From Actinokineospora enzanensis DSM 44649 (GTDB lineage Bacteria; Actinomycetota; Actinomycetes; Mycobacteriales; Pseudonocardiaceae): a stretch of DNA of 64,000 bases. Each line of letters starts with the position of its first letter. The stretch's first letter is position 1. The translations under genes were made by a program, and so were the position numbers. Where the stretch lies: assembly GCF_000374445.1 (NCBI RefSeq), contig NZ_KB894407.1:62001-126000 (forward strand), read 5' to 3'. Below, piece by piece: positions 41,025 to 50,049 of this stretch. Below the pieces are notes generated by a model. That model did no database searches. It was not told where the DNA came from and was given only the letters and a program-made list of their open reading frames with translations.

Positions 41025-42314
41025 TTAGTCCCGGTCTTCGAGCGGGGAGTCGTGCGACGTCTCGGTCATGACGAAGTAGACCACGAGGGACACCAGCACA
41101 CAGCCCGCAACGTAGTAGTAGAAGAGGGATTCATGTCCGGCTTGTTTCAACCACAGGGCGATGTACTCGGCCGTGCCGCCGAAGATGGCGACGGTGAGCG
41201 CATACGGTAGACCGACGCCGAGCGCGCGCACCCGTGCCGGGAACAGTTCCGCCTTCACCACCGCGTTGATGGAGGTGTAGCCGGTGACGACTATCAGCGC
41301 GCCCAGCATGAGCAGGAACGCGAGCACCGGTTCGCGTGTACCCGCGAGCAGTGTCAACAGCGGCACGGTGACCAGGGTGCCGAGAACGCCGAATCCCAGG
41401 AGCAGCGGCCTGCGCCCGATCCGGTCCGACAGCGCGCCCGCGATCGGTTGCAGGATCACGAACACGACCAGGGCCAGGAAGTTGATCCAGGCGACGGTGC
41501 TCTTCGGGATGTGGCTGGTGTTGACCATGAACTTCTGCAAGTAGGTCGTATAGGTGTAGAACGCGACCGTGCCGCCGAGGGTGAGGCCCACGACCAGCAG
41601 GCACGAGCGCGGGTGCCGCATGAGCGCCTTGAGCGTGCCGCGCGCCGCGTTCGTCTTCTCGGCCTCGAAGCTGGGGGACTCGTCCATCGTGCGCCGCAGG
41701 TACATCACGATGATCGCCCCGGTCGCGCCGACGAGGAACGCGATCCGCCAGCCCCAGCTCTCCATCTGGGCGGTGGTCAACAGGTTCTGCAACACGATCT
41801 GCAACGCCAACGCGACAAGCTGACCGGCGGTGAGCGTCACGTACTGGAAGCTGGAGTAGAAGCCGCGCCGCCCGGTCGAGGCCATCTCGGAGAGGTAGGT
41901 GGCGGAGGTGGCGTACTCGCCGCCGACGGAGAGGCCTTGCAACAGCCGTGCCAACACGAGCAATACGGGTGCGGATACTCCGATCGTCCCGTAGCCCGGG
42001 GTCAGGGCAATGAGCAGCGACCCGAACGCCATGAGCGTCACCGACAGCGTGAGCGCCGTCCGCCTGCCGAACCGGTCCGCGAACCGGCCCAACAGCCACC
42101 CGCCGATCGGCCGCATCAGGAACCCCACCGCGAACACGGCGGCGGTGTTGAGCCACTGTGCGGTCTGGTCGCCGTTGGGGAAGAAGGTGGCCGCGAAGTA
42201 CACCGAGAAGGCGGTGTAGGCGTACCAGTCGTACCACTCGATGAGGTTCCCGATCGACCCCTTGGCGATGTTCGCCACCACCCGCCGCTCGCGGGCGTCC
42301 GCCAGGACAGCCAT
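41025..42314 (-). CDS. MFS metabolite:H+ symporter (MHS family, alpha-ketoglutarate permease-like)
   Basis: This 429-residue protein has about 12 transmembrane segments. The N-terminal motif GNLIEWYDWYAYTAFSVYFA is typical of KgtP/ShiA-type MHS symporters, with the MFS loop GRFADRFGRRTALTLS and RLLQGLSVGGEYATSATYL. It imports a dicarboxylate-like metabolite with protons. The ATG at 42314 has a GGAGGAG RBS. It is the first gene of the minus-strand unit containing the two-component system and TAXI protein, which suggests that uptake and sensing of one carboxylate are linked. Confidence 0.9.
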   Translation of the reverse strand: MAVLADARERRVVANIAKGSIGNLIEWYDWYAYTAFSVYFAATFFPNGDQTAQWLNTAAVFAVGFLMRPIGGWLLGRFADRFGRRTALTLSVTLMAFGSLLIALTPGYGTIGVSAPVLLVLARLLQGLSVGGEYATSATYLSEMASTGRRGFYSSFQYVTLTAGQLVALALQIVLQNLLTTAQMESWGWRIAFLVGATGAIIVMYLRRTMDESPSFEAEKTNAARGTLKALMRHPRSCLLVVGLTLGGTVAFYTYTTYLQKFMVNTSHIPKSTVAWINFLALVVFVILQPIAGALSDRIGRRPLLLGFGVLGTLVTVPLLTLLAGTREPVLAFLLMLGALIVVTGYTSINAVVKAELFPARVRALGVGLPYALTVAIFGGTAEYIALWLKQAGHESLFYYYVAGCVLVSLVVYFVMTETSHDSPLEDRD

Positions 42315-42475
42315 TGCGCTCCTCCGATCGTCGGTGATCGGAACCACAGTGCGGGCGGTGTCGGCTGGGTCACAAGACGTGGCGACGCAACCTAACATTC
42401 CCTTAGGGATGCCGGACGTGGTCGGCGGCCGGATTGCCCCGGAACCCGCCGCGCGCCTGGCACGTTGCTCCGATC

Positions 42476-42976
42476 GTGCTGATCACTTCGCGCCACTGGG
42501 GGCACGCGGCGGCGACCTGGTGCACCGTCTTCGCCCTCCTGCACCTCTACTGGGCCCTCGGCGGCTCTCTGGGTCTCGCCGTCTCGGCAGGCCCGACCCT
42601 CGCTGCCAACCGGCCGACGTGGTTCGTCCTGGCGGGTCTCTGGGGCGTGGCCGCATTGCTGCTCTTGGGCGCGGTGTTCACTCTCGCTCTGTCCCACTGG
42701 CGCCCTCGGGGTTATCTCCGCCGCGCGGCCACATTGCTCGGCTACCTGATCGGCGGATTGCTCCTGCTCCGGGGAGTGCTGATCGAACTGGCACTCGCCA
42801 CCAACCTGGGCGGCGTCGCGACGGAGACGGGTCCGGCACAAACCCGGTGGAGCCTCTACCTCTGGAACCCCTGGTTCATCCTCGGCGGCGCCCTCATCCT
42901 CCTGGCCACCCGCCACTTCACCCGTTTCGCCGCCAACCGAGATCCGACCGGGCAGCTGTGCGATCACCCCGGTTGA
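42476..42976 (+). CDS. DUF3995-type small membrane protein
   Basis: This protein of about 166 residues has four hydrophobic segments (AATWCTVFALLHLYWALGG, WFVLAGLWGVAALLLLGAVF, LIGGLLLLRGVLIELALATN, NPWFILGGALILLA). The conserved HLYWALGGS and LYLWNPWFILGG match DUF3995, of unknown function. The GTG at 42476 is the likeliest start; an in-frame TTG lies at 42434. It is divergent from the MHS transporter with about 160 bases between them and convergent with the small protein at 43029. Confidence 0.75.
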   Translation: MLITSRHWGHAAATWCTVFALLHLYWALGGSLGLAVSAGPTLAANRPTWFVLAGLWGVAALLLLGAVFTLALSHWRPRGYLRRAATLLGYLIGGLLLLRGVLIELALATNLGGVATETGPAQTRWSLYLWNPWFILGGALILLATRHFTRFAANRDPTGQLCDHPG

Positions 42977-43016
42977 CGCGCGACACGGCATCGGGATGTT
43001 CGCGCGTCGACCGGGG
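42967..43016. terminator. Bidirectional hairpin between DUF3995 and the 71-residue protein
   Basis: CCCCGGTTGACGCGCG and CGCGCGTCGACCGGGG pair over 16 bases with one wobble. The left arm overlaps the DUF3995 stop codon. Confidence 0.7.
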
Positions 43017-43028
43017 TGCGTCGGGGAG

Positions 43029-43244
43029 TCAGCTCGCCTGGCCGCGCAGGTACTCCTGTTCGGCTTGCGCGAGTTCGGCCAAGGCTTTCTCGCCGGTGCC
43101 GATGAGCTCGCGCAGGGCACCGCCCTCGATGATCAGCGTGCTGCCGTCCTGCGATGTGCCGAAAGTGAACTCGACGTCATCGACATTATTGATCTTGTAC
43201 GAGATGTCGCAGCCGGAGCCGATCGTGGTGTAGACGTCGACCAT
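43029..43244 (-). CDS. Hypothetical small protein, 71 residues
   Basis: The frame from ATG 43244 encodes MVDVYTTIGSGCDISYKINN, then VEFTFGTSQDGSTLIIEGG and an amphipathic, Glu/Ala-rich C-terminal helix (LIGTGEKALAELAQAEQEYL). The N-terminal part looks like a small beta structure; no family is recognised. A TTG at 43259 would add five residues. Base composition is a little lower in GC than its neighbours. Small proteins of this kind are often found divergent from XRE regulators, as here; a DUF397-like role has been considered but its signature is absent. Confidence 0.6.
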   Translation of the reverse strand: MVDVYTTIGSGCDISYKINNVDDVEFTFGTSQDGSTLIIEGGALRELIGTGEKALAELAQAEQEYLRGQAS

Positions 43245-43554
43245 GGGGTTTTGCAACAAGGCTGGCCTCTCTGTGGTTCGGAGGATGTAGCGGAATGTCG
43301 TGGTAACGCGAACGATCCAAGTCGACAGGGTCGGCCAAGTCGAGTCTCGTCCCGTATCGCGCCCGCTACGTTCGCCGTGCTGACCTGCTTGTTTCCCGCG
43401 ATCGGATCACTCGAAAGGGCTATGGGCGCGGCCATTTTCCATCAGTTCGGGTGCGGTTTGTCGAAAGCATCACAAAAGCATCGTTTGTGCGGCACGTCCT
43501 CGGTTGCCTTGTCTGCTGCCCATTCATCGGTTGCGATGTGCCACACTGGGCCGC
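43245..43554. other. Intergenic region, no gene seen
   Basis: 310 bases between the divergent small protein and the XRE regulator. GC is visibly lower than around it. CACACT (43543-43548 region) lies about seven bases before the GTG at 43555 and could be a weak leaderless-type -10 box. Nothing else is recognised. Confidence 0.4.
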
Positions 43555-44739
43555 GTGTCCGCAGGTAAGAGCAGGCTGGCTCAGGTGCGCTCGGCGAATG
43601 GCTACACACAAGAGAAACTCGCCAGGGCCCTGGGAGTGACCCGGTTGACCGTCCAGCGGTGGGAACACGGTCGGTTCTCGCCGCGTCCCGACCTGCGCCT
43701 CAGGACGGCAGCACTGCTCAAGGTCGGCCCGGATGAGGTGGGCGGTTGGTTCACGCAGGCGGCTGAGGCACACGTGCCGACGTCAGCCCCGTCACCCTCC
43801 GCGCCGGGGCCTGAAACGCTGTCACGACTACGTGCGGTGATCTTCGGTGGTGGGGCGCGGCCTGCCGACATGGCGTCGGTTGATTCGGGGAAGGCTGTCC
43901 TGCGGGCGCATCGGCTCTACCAGCATGCCGACTACGACGGAGTCTGCCGGATCCTGCCGGGCGTCATCGCCGGGTTCGACGAACGATCGACCGGTGCGGC
44001 ACGGCGAGCGGCGGGCTATATCGCGGCGGCCAAGCTCGCGACAAAGGTCGGCGATACTCATCTGGCCTGGGTGACCGCCGACCGCGCGCATCGGGCGGCG
44101 TGCGAGGTCGGGAATCCGGCGTTGATCGGCGTCGCCCGGTATCAGGTTGCCGCCGCGTTGCATCGCAGCGGCAACACCGACCACGCCCAAGCTGTCGCCG
44201 CCGAGGCAGCTGACGACCTTGCCCGCAACGTCGAGAAACATCCGCACAACGTCTCGGCGCGTGGTGCGCTGGTATTGCTGTCGGCGGTCATGTTCGCGCG
44301 CAGCGGTGCGACGAGCACGGCCCAGGCATTGCTGGCCGAGGCGCGAGCATTGGCCGAGGAACTGCGGGTCGACGCGAACCACCTGTGGACCGGTTTCGGC
44401 CCGACCAACGTCGCCATCCATGAACTGTCCGTCGCCGCGCAGTCGGGCAGTGTCGAGCACGCGCGGTCCCTCGGGGCGGTGATCGACACGGATCGGATGC
44501 CCGCCGTGCTGGTCGGTCGACGTGCGCAGGTCCACCTCGACCTCGGCCGGACGGCGGTCACGGCGCGGGATGACTCGGTTGCGGTGCTGCACCTGCTCGA
44601 AGCGGAACGGGTCGCAAACCAGGCTGTGTCTCGCAACATCGTCGCCCGGGGGTTGATCGGCACTCTGTTGTCCCGGGAACAGCATGGCACCACTCCCGGT
44701 CTCCGGGCGCTGGCCCGTCGTGCTGGGGTGGAGGCATGA
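43555..44739 (+). CDS. XRE-family transcriptional regulator with TPR-like domain
   Basis: This 394-residue protein has an N-terminal Cro/CI-type HTH: LAQVRSANGYTQEKLARALG, then VTRLTVQRWEHGRFSPRPDL. A helical-repeat region follows (AAGYIAAAKLATKVGDTHLAWV, VLLSAVMFARSGATSTAQALLA) of the type common in actinobacterial XRE proteins. It overlaps the flavoprotein gene by 4 bases; such XRE-flavoprotein pairs recur in Streptomyces and relatives. The GTG at 43555 is chosen because the HTH begins nine residues later. Confidence 0.85.
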   Translation: MSAGKSRLAQVRSANGYTQEKLARALGVTRLTVQRWEHGRFSPRPDLRLRTAALLKVGPDEVGGWFTQAAEAHVPTSAPSPSAPGPETLSRLRAVIFGGGARPADMASVDSGKAVLRAHRLYQHADYDGVCRILPGVIAGFDERSTGAARRAAGYIAAAKLATKVGDTHLAWVTADRAHRAACEVGNPALIGVARYQVAAALHRSGNTDHAQAVAAEAADDLARNVEKHPHNVSARGALVLLSAVMFARSGATSTAQALLAEARALAEELRVDANHLWTGFGPTNVAIHELSVAAQSGSVEHARSLGAVIDTDRMPAVLVGRRAQVHLDLGRTAVTARDDSVAVLHLLEAERVANQAVSRNIVARGLIGTLLSREQHGTTPGLRALARRAGVEA

Positions 44740-45248
44740 TGCTCTACCTGGTCGCCTGTGCCGCGCCGCCGGTCCGCGACTTGACCACGGCCGTCAATCT
44801 GTTGCGAGAACGCGAATGGGACGTGTGCGTCGTCCCCACACCGACCGCGTCCACCTGGATCGATTGCGGCGTACTCGCCGACCTGACCGGCCATCCGGTG
44901 CACAGCGCGCTCCGGCACCCGGACGACACCGCGAGCCTGCCGAGGGCCGACGCGGTGCTCGTGGTGCCCGCGACCTTCAACACGATCAACAAGTGGGTCA
45001 CGGGCATCTCGGACACCTTCGCCCTCGGGATCCTCAACGAGTCGATCGGCCTCGGCCTACCCGTCCACGTCGCCCCCTATGCCAAGGCAACCCTCGCCGC
45101 GCATCCAGGCTTCGGCGAAAACCTCGCCAAGCTCGCCAGCTGGGGCGTGACCGTGTTGCCCAACGAACTCATCCGCCCCCCGACCAAAGGCCAACCCTTC
45201 CTCTGGCAGCGGTTGATGGACGCACTTCCCGTCGGGGCGGGTGGCTAG
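44736..45248 (+). CDS. Flavoprotein (PPC decarboxylase/HFCD family)
   Basis: This 170-residue Rossmann-like flavoprotein has LYLVACAAPPVRDLTTAVNLL at the N-terminus and the family core VVPATFNTINKWVTGISDTFA (near residues 76-96), which resembles the FMN-binding PATANT motif of phosphopantothenoylcysteine decarboxylases. The catalytic His of true Cys decarboxylases is not evident. It pairs with the XRE regulator through a 4-base overlap; the function of these pairs is unknown. Confidence 0.85.
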   Translation: MMLYLVACAAPPVRDLTTAVNLLREREWDVCVVPTPTASTWIDCGVLADLTGHPVHSALRHPDDTASLPRADAVLVVPATFNTINKWVTGISDTFALGILNESIGLGLPVHVAPYAKATLAAHPGFGENLAKLASWGVTVLPNELIRPPTKGQPFLWQRLMDALPVGAGG

Positions 45249-45268
45249 CAGCGACACGCTACTAGTGG
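45249..45268. repeat. 20-bp direct repeat, copy A
   Basis: CAGCGACACGCTACTAGTGG is identical to 47939-47958. Copy A includes the stop codon of the LAL gene; copy B lies just after the stop of the condensation gene. Confidence 0.85.
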
Positions 45269-47853
45269 GGTCGGGCGGCCAGGCGTTGGGCTACGCCGAT
45301 GCGGGATTTGACGCCGAGTTTGGTGAAGACTCGGGCCAGGTGGCCTTCCACCGTTTTCCGGCTCAGGTACAACCGGGTGGCCACTTCGCGGTTGGTGAGG
45401 CCTGCGGCGACGAGTTCGGCGATTTCCAGTTCGCGGCCGGACAACGCCTCCACGCTGCCCAGGGGGCGGCGGGGGCGGGGGGCTCGGGCGCCCAGGCGGG
45501 CCTCGGTGGTGCGGATGCGGATCGAGAGCCAGGCGGCGGAGCAGGCCAGGTAGGCCTCCTTGGCTCGGCCCAGTTCGGCGCGGGCGGCGGTCAGTTCGCC
45601 CAGGCCTGCCAGGTGTTCGGCCAACAACTCGCGGACTCGGGCCATGCGTAGCGGTGTGCCGCGCAAGGCGAGTCGGGCAGCGTCGCGGGCGGCGGGGAGT
45701 TCGTCGAGTCGGGCCAGGACCAGGGAGCGGGCGTGGTGGGCGTGCGGGGCTCCGCCGGATCGGGAGACGGCGTCGTCGGCGATGGGCAGGGCCTCGTCCT
45801 CGCGGCCGGACTCGGCTAAGCCGACGGCCAGGTGGGCGGCCCACCGCGACCGGGCACCGCCGGAAGCGCCCGCCAGGTCCGAGCCCACCCGCCGACGGAC
45901 ATGGTCGACGCAGGCCGAAGCATCGCCCGTCGCCAGCAGACATTCCGCCACCGTCAGCCCGACTCGCTCGATCAGCCAGGCCGACCGAGGCTCCGGCAGC
46001 GAGGCCAACGCCTCCTCCGGCCCCATCTGCCACAGCACCGCGGGCAAGCCTGCCGTCGCGGCCAGCGAGACCAACTCGGGACTTCCCAGCTCCCGGGCGA
46101 CCCGTGCCCCCTCGTCCGCGCTCACCCGCGCGCGATCCAGGTGCCCGGACCGGACCGCGAGCGCCGCGTCCGCCGCCAGCAGGGTCGGCAACGTCGACCG
46201 GCGTCCGGTGGCACGGGCGAAATCCAAGCCCCGCCGCAGATGTCGCCCGGCGTCCGACAGGCGATCGGATTCCAGCTCCAGCCACCCCAGCGCCGACAGG
46301 TGATCGCCGACCGACGCGTCCGGCAACCCGTCCACCAACCGCACCACCGCGCCCAGGTCCGGTGTGTCCGTGCCGCCCCGCACGGCCCCGAGCGCGCCGA
46401 GTACGTGGCCCGCGACCTCGTCGCCCTCGACCACCGCCTGCCGCGCCAGTCGTACGCACTCGCCGGTCTCGCCGGTCAACAACGCCACCGTCGCCCGCTC
46501 GGCCGCCAGGCCGCGAACCGGTTCCCGTTCCAGCAAAGCCTTCGCCTCGGCGTACCGCCCCAGCAACCGTTCCGTCCGCGCGCACGCCCGCACGGCATCC
46601 ACTCTGCTCTGTCGCTTGTGGACCAATGGTTGCGTCGGCGCCTCGTCCACCATGGCCGGACCGGTCTCGACCATCGGTCGGCGCGGGTCGCCGTCGACCG
46701 CGTACGGGACGTCGAGGGCCAGGGCGGTGTGCAGGACGTCGCGGGCGCGGGGCAGGTCGCCGCACAGGCTGAGGGCGCGGCCGAGCAGGGGCAGCAGCTC
46801 GCCGACGCGGTCGTCCGGGAGGACCTCGACCGCCCGGCCGACCCAGGCCGCCGCGGTGGCGGGGGCGGTCTCCAGGACGGCCGCCGCGCCCGCCGCGAGG
46901 GTCTCGGCGGTCTCGATGTCGCCGTAGCCCGCCGTGCGGGCGGCGTGGAAGGCGCGCAGCGGGAGAGGGCCGCCGTGGGCGCGCAGGTACTCGCCTGCGC
47001 GGCGGTGGCCGAGGGTGCGCCAGCGCACGCCCGCGGCCTGGTAGGTGGCGGCGCGGACCAGCGGGTGGCGGAACGCCAGGCGGGAGCCGTGTGCCGTGAC
47101 CAGGCCATACGCCACGAGTTCGTCCAACGCGCGCAGTGTCACCGACTCCGGCAGGCCCGCCACGCGCACCACGAGTTCGACGTCGGCGGGTGTTCCGGCG
47201 GTCGCCACCGCGAACGCGACCTCGCGCACCGCCTCCGGCAGTCGGTCCAGCTCGTCCGTCGCGACCGCGAGCACGTGGTCCGGCAGCGGGGTCTCGCCGA
47301 GCCTGCGCGGGTCGGTGATCGCGGACAGCACCTCGGTCCCGACCCGGCCCAGCGCGCGCAGGAACAGCGGGTTGCCCGCGCTCGCCGCCACCAACAGGGC
47401 CGCCTGATGGGTGGGCACGCCCGGCACGTCGGCCGGACCCAGCGGGCCGAGCGGCAGCCGGGTCACCGGCCACGGCGAGCGGGCCAGCGCGGCGGGCAGC
47501 CACAGGCAGCCGTCGCGGTAGGCGACGGCCAGCAGCACGGGTGCCGGGGGAGGGGCGCGCAGTACACCGTCCAGTCCGCTGGCGCCGTGCGCGTCGTCGA
47601 CGGCGAGCACCGCGCCGGGAAGGTCGGTGGTCCGTTCATTCCACTGTCGAGACACTTCGGGGAAAAGTACTGGGATACCCCGCGAATCGGCCAGGGCGGC
47701 CAGTTCGGACAGCAGCCGGGTTTTCCCGATTCCCGGTTCACCGTGGATCGCGACGATCCCGGGTCGGCCTGCCGCGAGCGCGTCGAGTGACCGCCGCAGC
47801 GCGGAAAGTTCCTGCTCGCGACCGGTCAGACGCTCGCGGGTGGGCTCTCCCAT
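45262..47853 (-). CDS. LAL-family LuxR regulator with AAA ATPase domain
   Basis: This 863-residue regulator has Walker A IHGEPGIGKTRLLSE near residue 37, Walker B VLAVDDAHG near 90, a long helical-repeat middle and a C-terminal LuxR HTH (ALSGRELEIAELVAAGLTNRE, then SRKTVEGHLARVFTKLGVKS; about residues 798-850). LALs are large pathway-specific activators, often in polyketide or NRPS clusters. It follows condensation protein 3 in the same orientation after 106 bases, so the two may form one unit. Confidence 0.9.
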   Translation of the reverse strand: MGEPTRERLTGREQELSALRRSLDALAAGRPGIVAIHGEPGIGKTRLLSELAALADSRGIPVLFPEVSRQWNERTTDLPGAVLAVDDAHGASGLDGVLRAPPPAPVLLAVAYRDGCLWLPAALARSPWPVTRLPLGPLGPADVPGVPTHQAALLVAASAGNPLFLRALGRVGTEVLSAITDPRRLGETPLPDHVLAVATDELDRLPEAVREVAFAVATAGTPADVELVVRVAGLPESVTLRALDELVAYGLVTAHGSRLAFRHPLVRAATYQAAGVRWRTLGHRRAGEYLRAHGGPLPLRAFHAARTAGYGDIETAETLAAGAAAVLETAPATAAAWVGRAVEVLPDDRVGELLPLLGRALSLCGDLPRARDVLHTALALDVPYAVDGDPRRPMVETGPAMVDEAPTQPLVHKRQSRVDAVRACARTERLLGRYAEAKALLEREPVRGLAAERATVALLTGETGECVRLARQAVVEGDEVAGHVLGALGAVRGGTDTPDLGAVVRLVDGLPDASVGDHLSALGWLELESDRLSDAGRHLRRGLDFARATGRRSTLPTLLAADAALAVRSGHLDRARVSADEGARVARELGSPELVSLAATAGLPAVLWQMGPEEALASLPEPRSAWLIERVGLTVAECLLATGDASACVDHVRRRVGSDLAGASGGARSRWAAHLAVGLAESGREDEALPIADDAVSRSGGAPHAHHARSLVLARLDELPAARDAARLALRGTPLRMARVRELLAEHLAGLGELTAARAELGRAKEAYLACSAAWLSIRIRTTEARLGARAPRPRRPLGSVEALSGRELEIAELVAAGLTNREVATRLYLSRKTVEGHLARVFTKLGVKSRIGVAQRLAARPH

Positions 47854-47938
47854 CCGGACCCCCTGATTCGCGATCGAATGACGGGAATCGCCTGGGTGCG
47901 ATTGTCGAGGACAGGTTACCGGCTTCCGCGCAAACCGT

Positions 47939-47958
47939 CAGCGACACGCTACTAGTGG
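47939..47958. repeat. 20-bp direct repeat, copy B
   Basis: Identical to 45249-45268; located one base beyond the stop of condensation protein 3 and 86 bases before the LAL start on the minus strand. Confidence 0.85.
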
Positions 47959-47959
47959 C

Positions 47960-49645
47960 CTATCGGCCACTCCCTTCGGCCCGGATTGATCCGTCAGTGT
48001 CGTGGACCACATAGTGATGCGGCGCGAGCACGGCCGGGTGCCGGGGCAGCCGCGCCAGCATGGCCGCGTGCAGCCGTTCGGGGGTGCAGTCGGCGGCCAC
48101 GTGCGCCACGATCCGACCGTCCTGGATGTCCACCCGCGCCCGCGCAGGCTCGGGCAGCTCGTTGAGCACCTGGTCCAGCAGCGCCCGCACGGCACCGGTG
48201 TCCACCCAGGACGAGTCGATGACCTGCCAGCGCTCGTCCCGCTCGACCGGCGCGAACCCGGTCAGCGTCGCCACGTCGCGCAGCCGCACGTCCCCGGTCG
48301 CCGCCGTCACCAGCAGGCGCTCCACGGCCAGCAGGATCCCGTCCACGTCCGGGAAGCGCGCGGTGTCCGCGTGCAGCCGCAGGTCGGCCTCGGCCTCGCC
48401 GACGCCGCCCAGGGTGAGCAGGAACGCGGTGGGCAGGATCCGGTCGGGCATCGGCTCCAGCCGGGTGTCGGCGAGCGCGGCCACCGCGTCCTCCGGCGCG
48501 TCCTCGGCGGCCCGGGTCCCGGCCGCGCCCAGGTCGTTGAACACCGCGTCGCGGTGGAAGTGGCTGCCCCGGTCGTGGCCGACGGCGCTGATGACCTCCC
48601 ACAGCTGCACCGAGTCGAACTGGGCGTAGCGGTAGGCGTTGATCGTGGTCGCCTGCACCTGCCGCACCAGGTCGTCGAACAGCGCGTCGTCGTCCAGGGT
48701 GAACGGCACCAGCGCGTCCTGGGCCAGCGGGCCCACGTACTCCCGCCAGGCCGAGCGGAACCGGTTGCCGCAGATCGACACCATCGTCCCGGCCGGGGTC
48801 GCGGTGTACACGCCGAGCAGGGCGGCGGTGGCGGCCAGCACGACGGTGGAGTGGCTGGCGCCGGTGCGGCCCGCGAGCGTGCGCAGCGCGGACGCGACGG
48901 CGGTGGAGACCATCCGCCGTTCCACCTGTCCCGGGACGCCGCGCGGGTGCGGCGGGAGCGCGCACATCGCCTGCGGGACCTGGCGCAACCGGGTGTCCCA
49001 GTACTTGAGCGCGGACCGGGTGCGCCGCCTGCCGACCTCGGACTGCTCCCACTCGGCCTGGTCCAGCGGTTGGTGGCCGCGTTCCTCGGCCAAGTCGTCG
49101 CGGCCGTCGAGCAGGGCGCGCAGCTGCTCGCCGACGATCGCCGCCCCGGCCGCGTCCACCGCGGCGTGGCAGAACAGCAGCACGATCACGATCGGTGCGG
49201 CGTGCTCGGTCACCGCCAGCACCCGCAGCGGCAGCCCGTCCACCACGTCGAAGGGGACCGCGATCTGCCGCCACACCAGCTCGCCGATGAACGGCAGCCG
49301 CTCCCCGACGACCTCGTGCAGCTGCAGCTCGATCTCGCCGTCGACCTGCACCGATTGGACTGGACCATCGGGTCCGTCCAGCTCGAACCGGGTGCGCAGG
49401 GCCTCGTGCCGGGCCACCAGCACGCCGAGCGCGCCGATCACCTCGGCCAGCGTGTGCCCGGCGCGCAGCTCGATGAACACCGGCAGCACGTCCGAGCGGT
49501 CGCCGTCGGAGCCGAGCCAGCGCAGCACGTTGTGCTGCCCGAGGGTGACCGGTCCGCGCGCGCCGCGGGAGCCGCGGAAGCGGATCGGCAGTGTGGACAG
49601 TGGACGGTCGGCCACCCGGGGCGTCGACGACGGCGGCGCGGTCAT
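47960..49645 (-). CDS. Stand-alone condensation-domain-like protein 3
   Basis: This 561-residue protein has RGARGPVTLGQHNVLRWLG near the N-terminus and the core LLFCHAAVDAAGAAIV (catalytic-position His and Asp kept, first His replaced by Cys), with ICGNRFRSAWREYVGPLAQD and AVFNDLGAAG matching paralogues 1 and 2. The C-terminal ~100 residues (WQVIDSSWVDTGAVRALLDQ onward) are an extension absent from the other two. The ATG at 49645 with a GAGGGAG RBS is preferred over a start five codons upstream. No carrier protein or adenylating enzyme is adjacent, so the role is unclear. Confidence 0.83.
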   Translation of the reverse strand: MTAPPSSTPRVADRPLSTLPIRFRGSRGARGPVTLGQHNVLRWLGSDGDRSDVLPVFIELRAGHTLAEVIGALGVLVARHEALRTRFELDGPDGPVQSVQVDGEIELQLHEVVGERLPFIGELVWRQIAVPFDVVDGLPLRVLAVTEHAAPIVIVLLFCHAAVDAAGAAIVGEQLRALLDGRDDLAEERGHQPLDQAEWEQSEVGRRRTRSALKYWDTRLRQVPQAMCALPPHPRGVPGQVERRMVSTAVASALRTLAGRTGASHSTVVLAATAALLGVYTATPAGTMVSICGNRFRSAWREYVGPLAQDALVPFTLDDDALFDDLVRQVQATTINAYRYAQFDSVQLWEVISAVGHDRGSHFHRDAVFNDLGAAGTRAAEDAPEDAVAALADTRLEPMPDRILPTAFLLTLGGVGEAEADLRLHADTARFPDVDGILLAVERLLVTAATGDVRLRDVATLTGFAPVERDERWQVIDSSWVDTGAVRALLDQVLNELPEPARARVDIQDGRIVAHVAADCTPERLHAAMLARLPRHPAVLAPHHYVVHDTDGSIRAEGSGR

Positions 49646-49917
49646 GGCGGTCTCCCTCACGGTCCGGCGATGATCTCGGTTGGACCCTAGGCAGCCACCC
49701 GGCGTCGAGCATGGGGGAAAACCCTCAAAAACTGGGAATCGTCAGCCCGGTCCGGGGGCTGGACGCGGGGCGGGCGGCGTGTCCAGAGGCGCAAGTCCCC
49801 GGGGAGTCGTTGCCGGTCGCCGGGACCCGGGCCGCCCGGTCTGGACCACTTGGCCGCGGTCGGGTGTCGGGTCGCGTGTCCACGGTGTGGGAACGCCGGG
49901 TAGCGTGGGCGATTCCA

Positions 49918-50033
49918 GTGGTTTGTCGCCGGGGCGGGTTGGTGCCGTACCAGCTGTCGCCACGGTGTTTGTCGCTGTGGTGTTTGTCGCTTTAGCGGTT
50001 GTCGTCGTGGTTGTCGCAATGATGGTTTGTCCT
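49918..50033 (+). repeat. Array of TTGTCG words upstream of the pentapeptide-repeat gene
   Basis: TTGTCG or a one-base variant starts at 49923, 49954, 49969, 49984, 49999, 50011 and 50027; four of these are spaced exactly 15 bases. It lies within a 404-base gap (49646-50049) between divergent genes in which no ORF is supported. Confidence 0.5.
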
Positions 50034-50049
50034 GGTCGGAGGGGAACGG

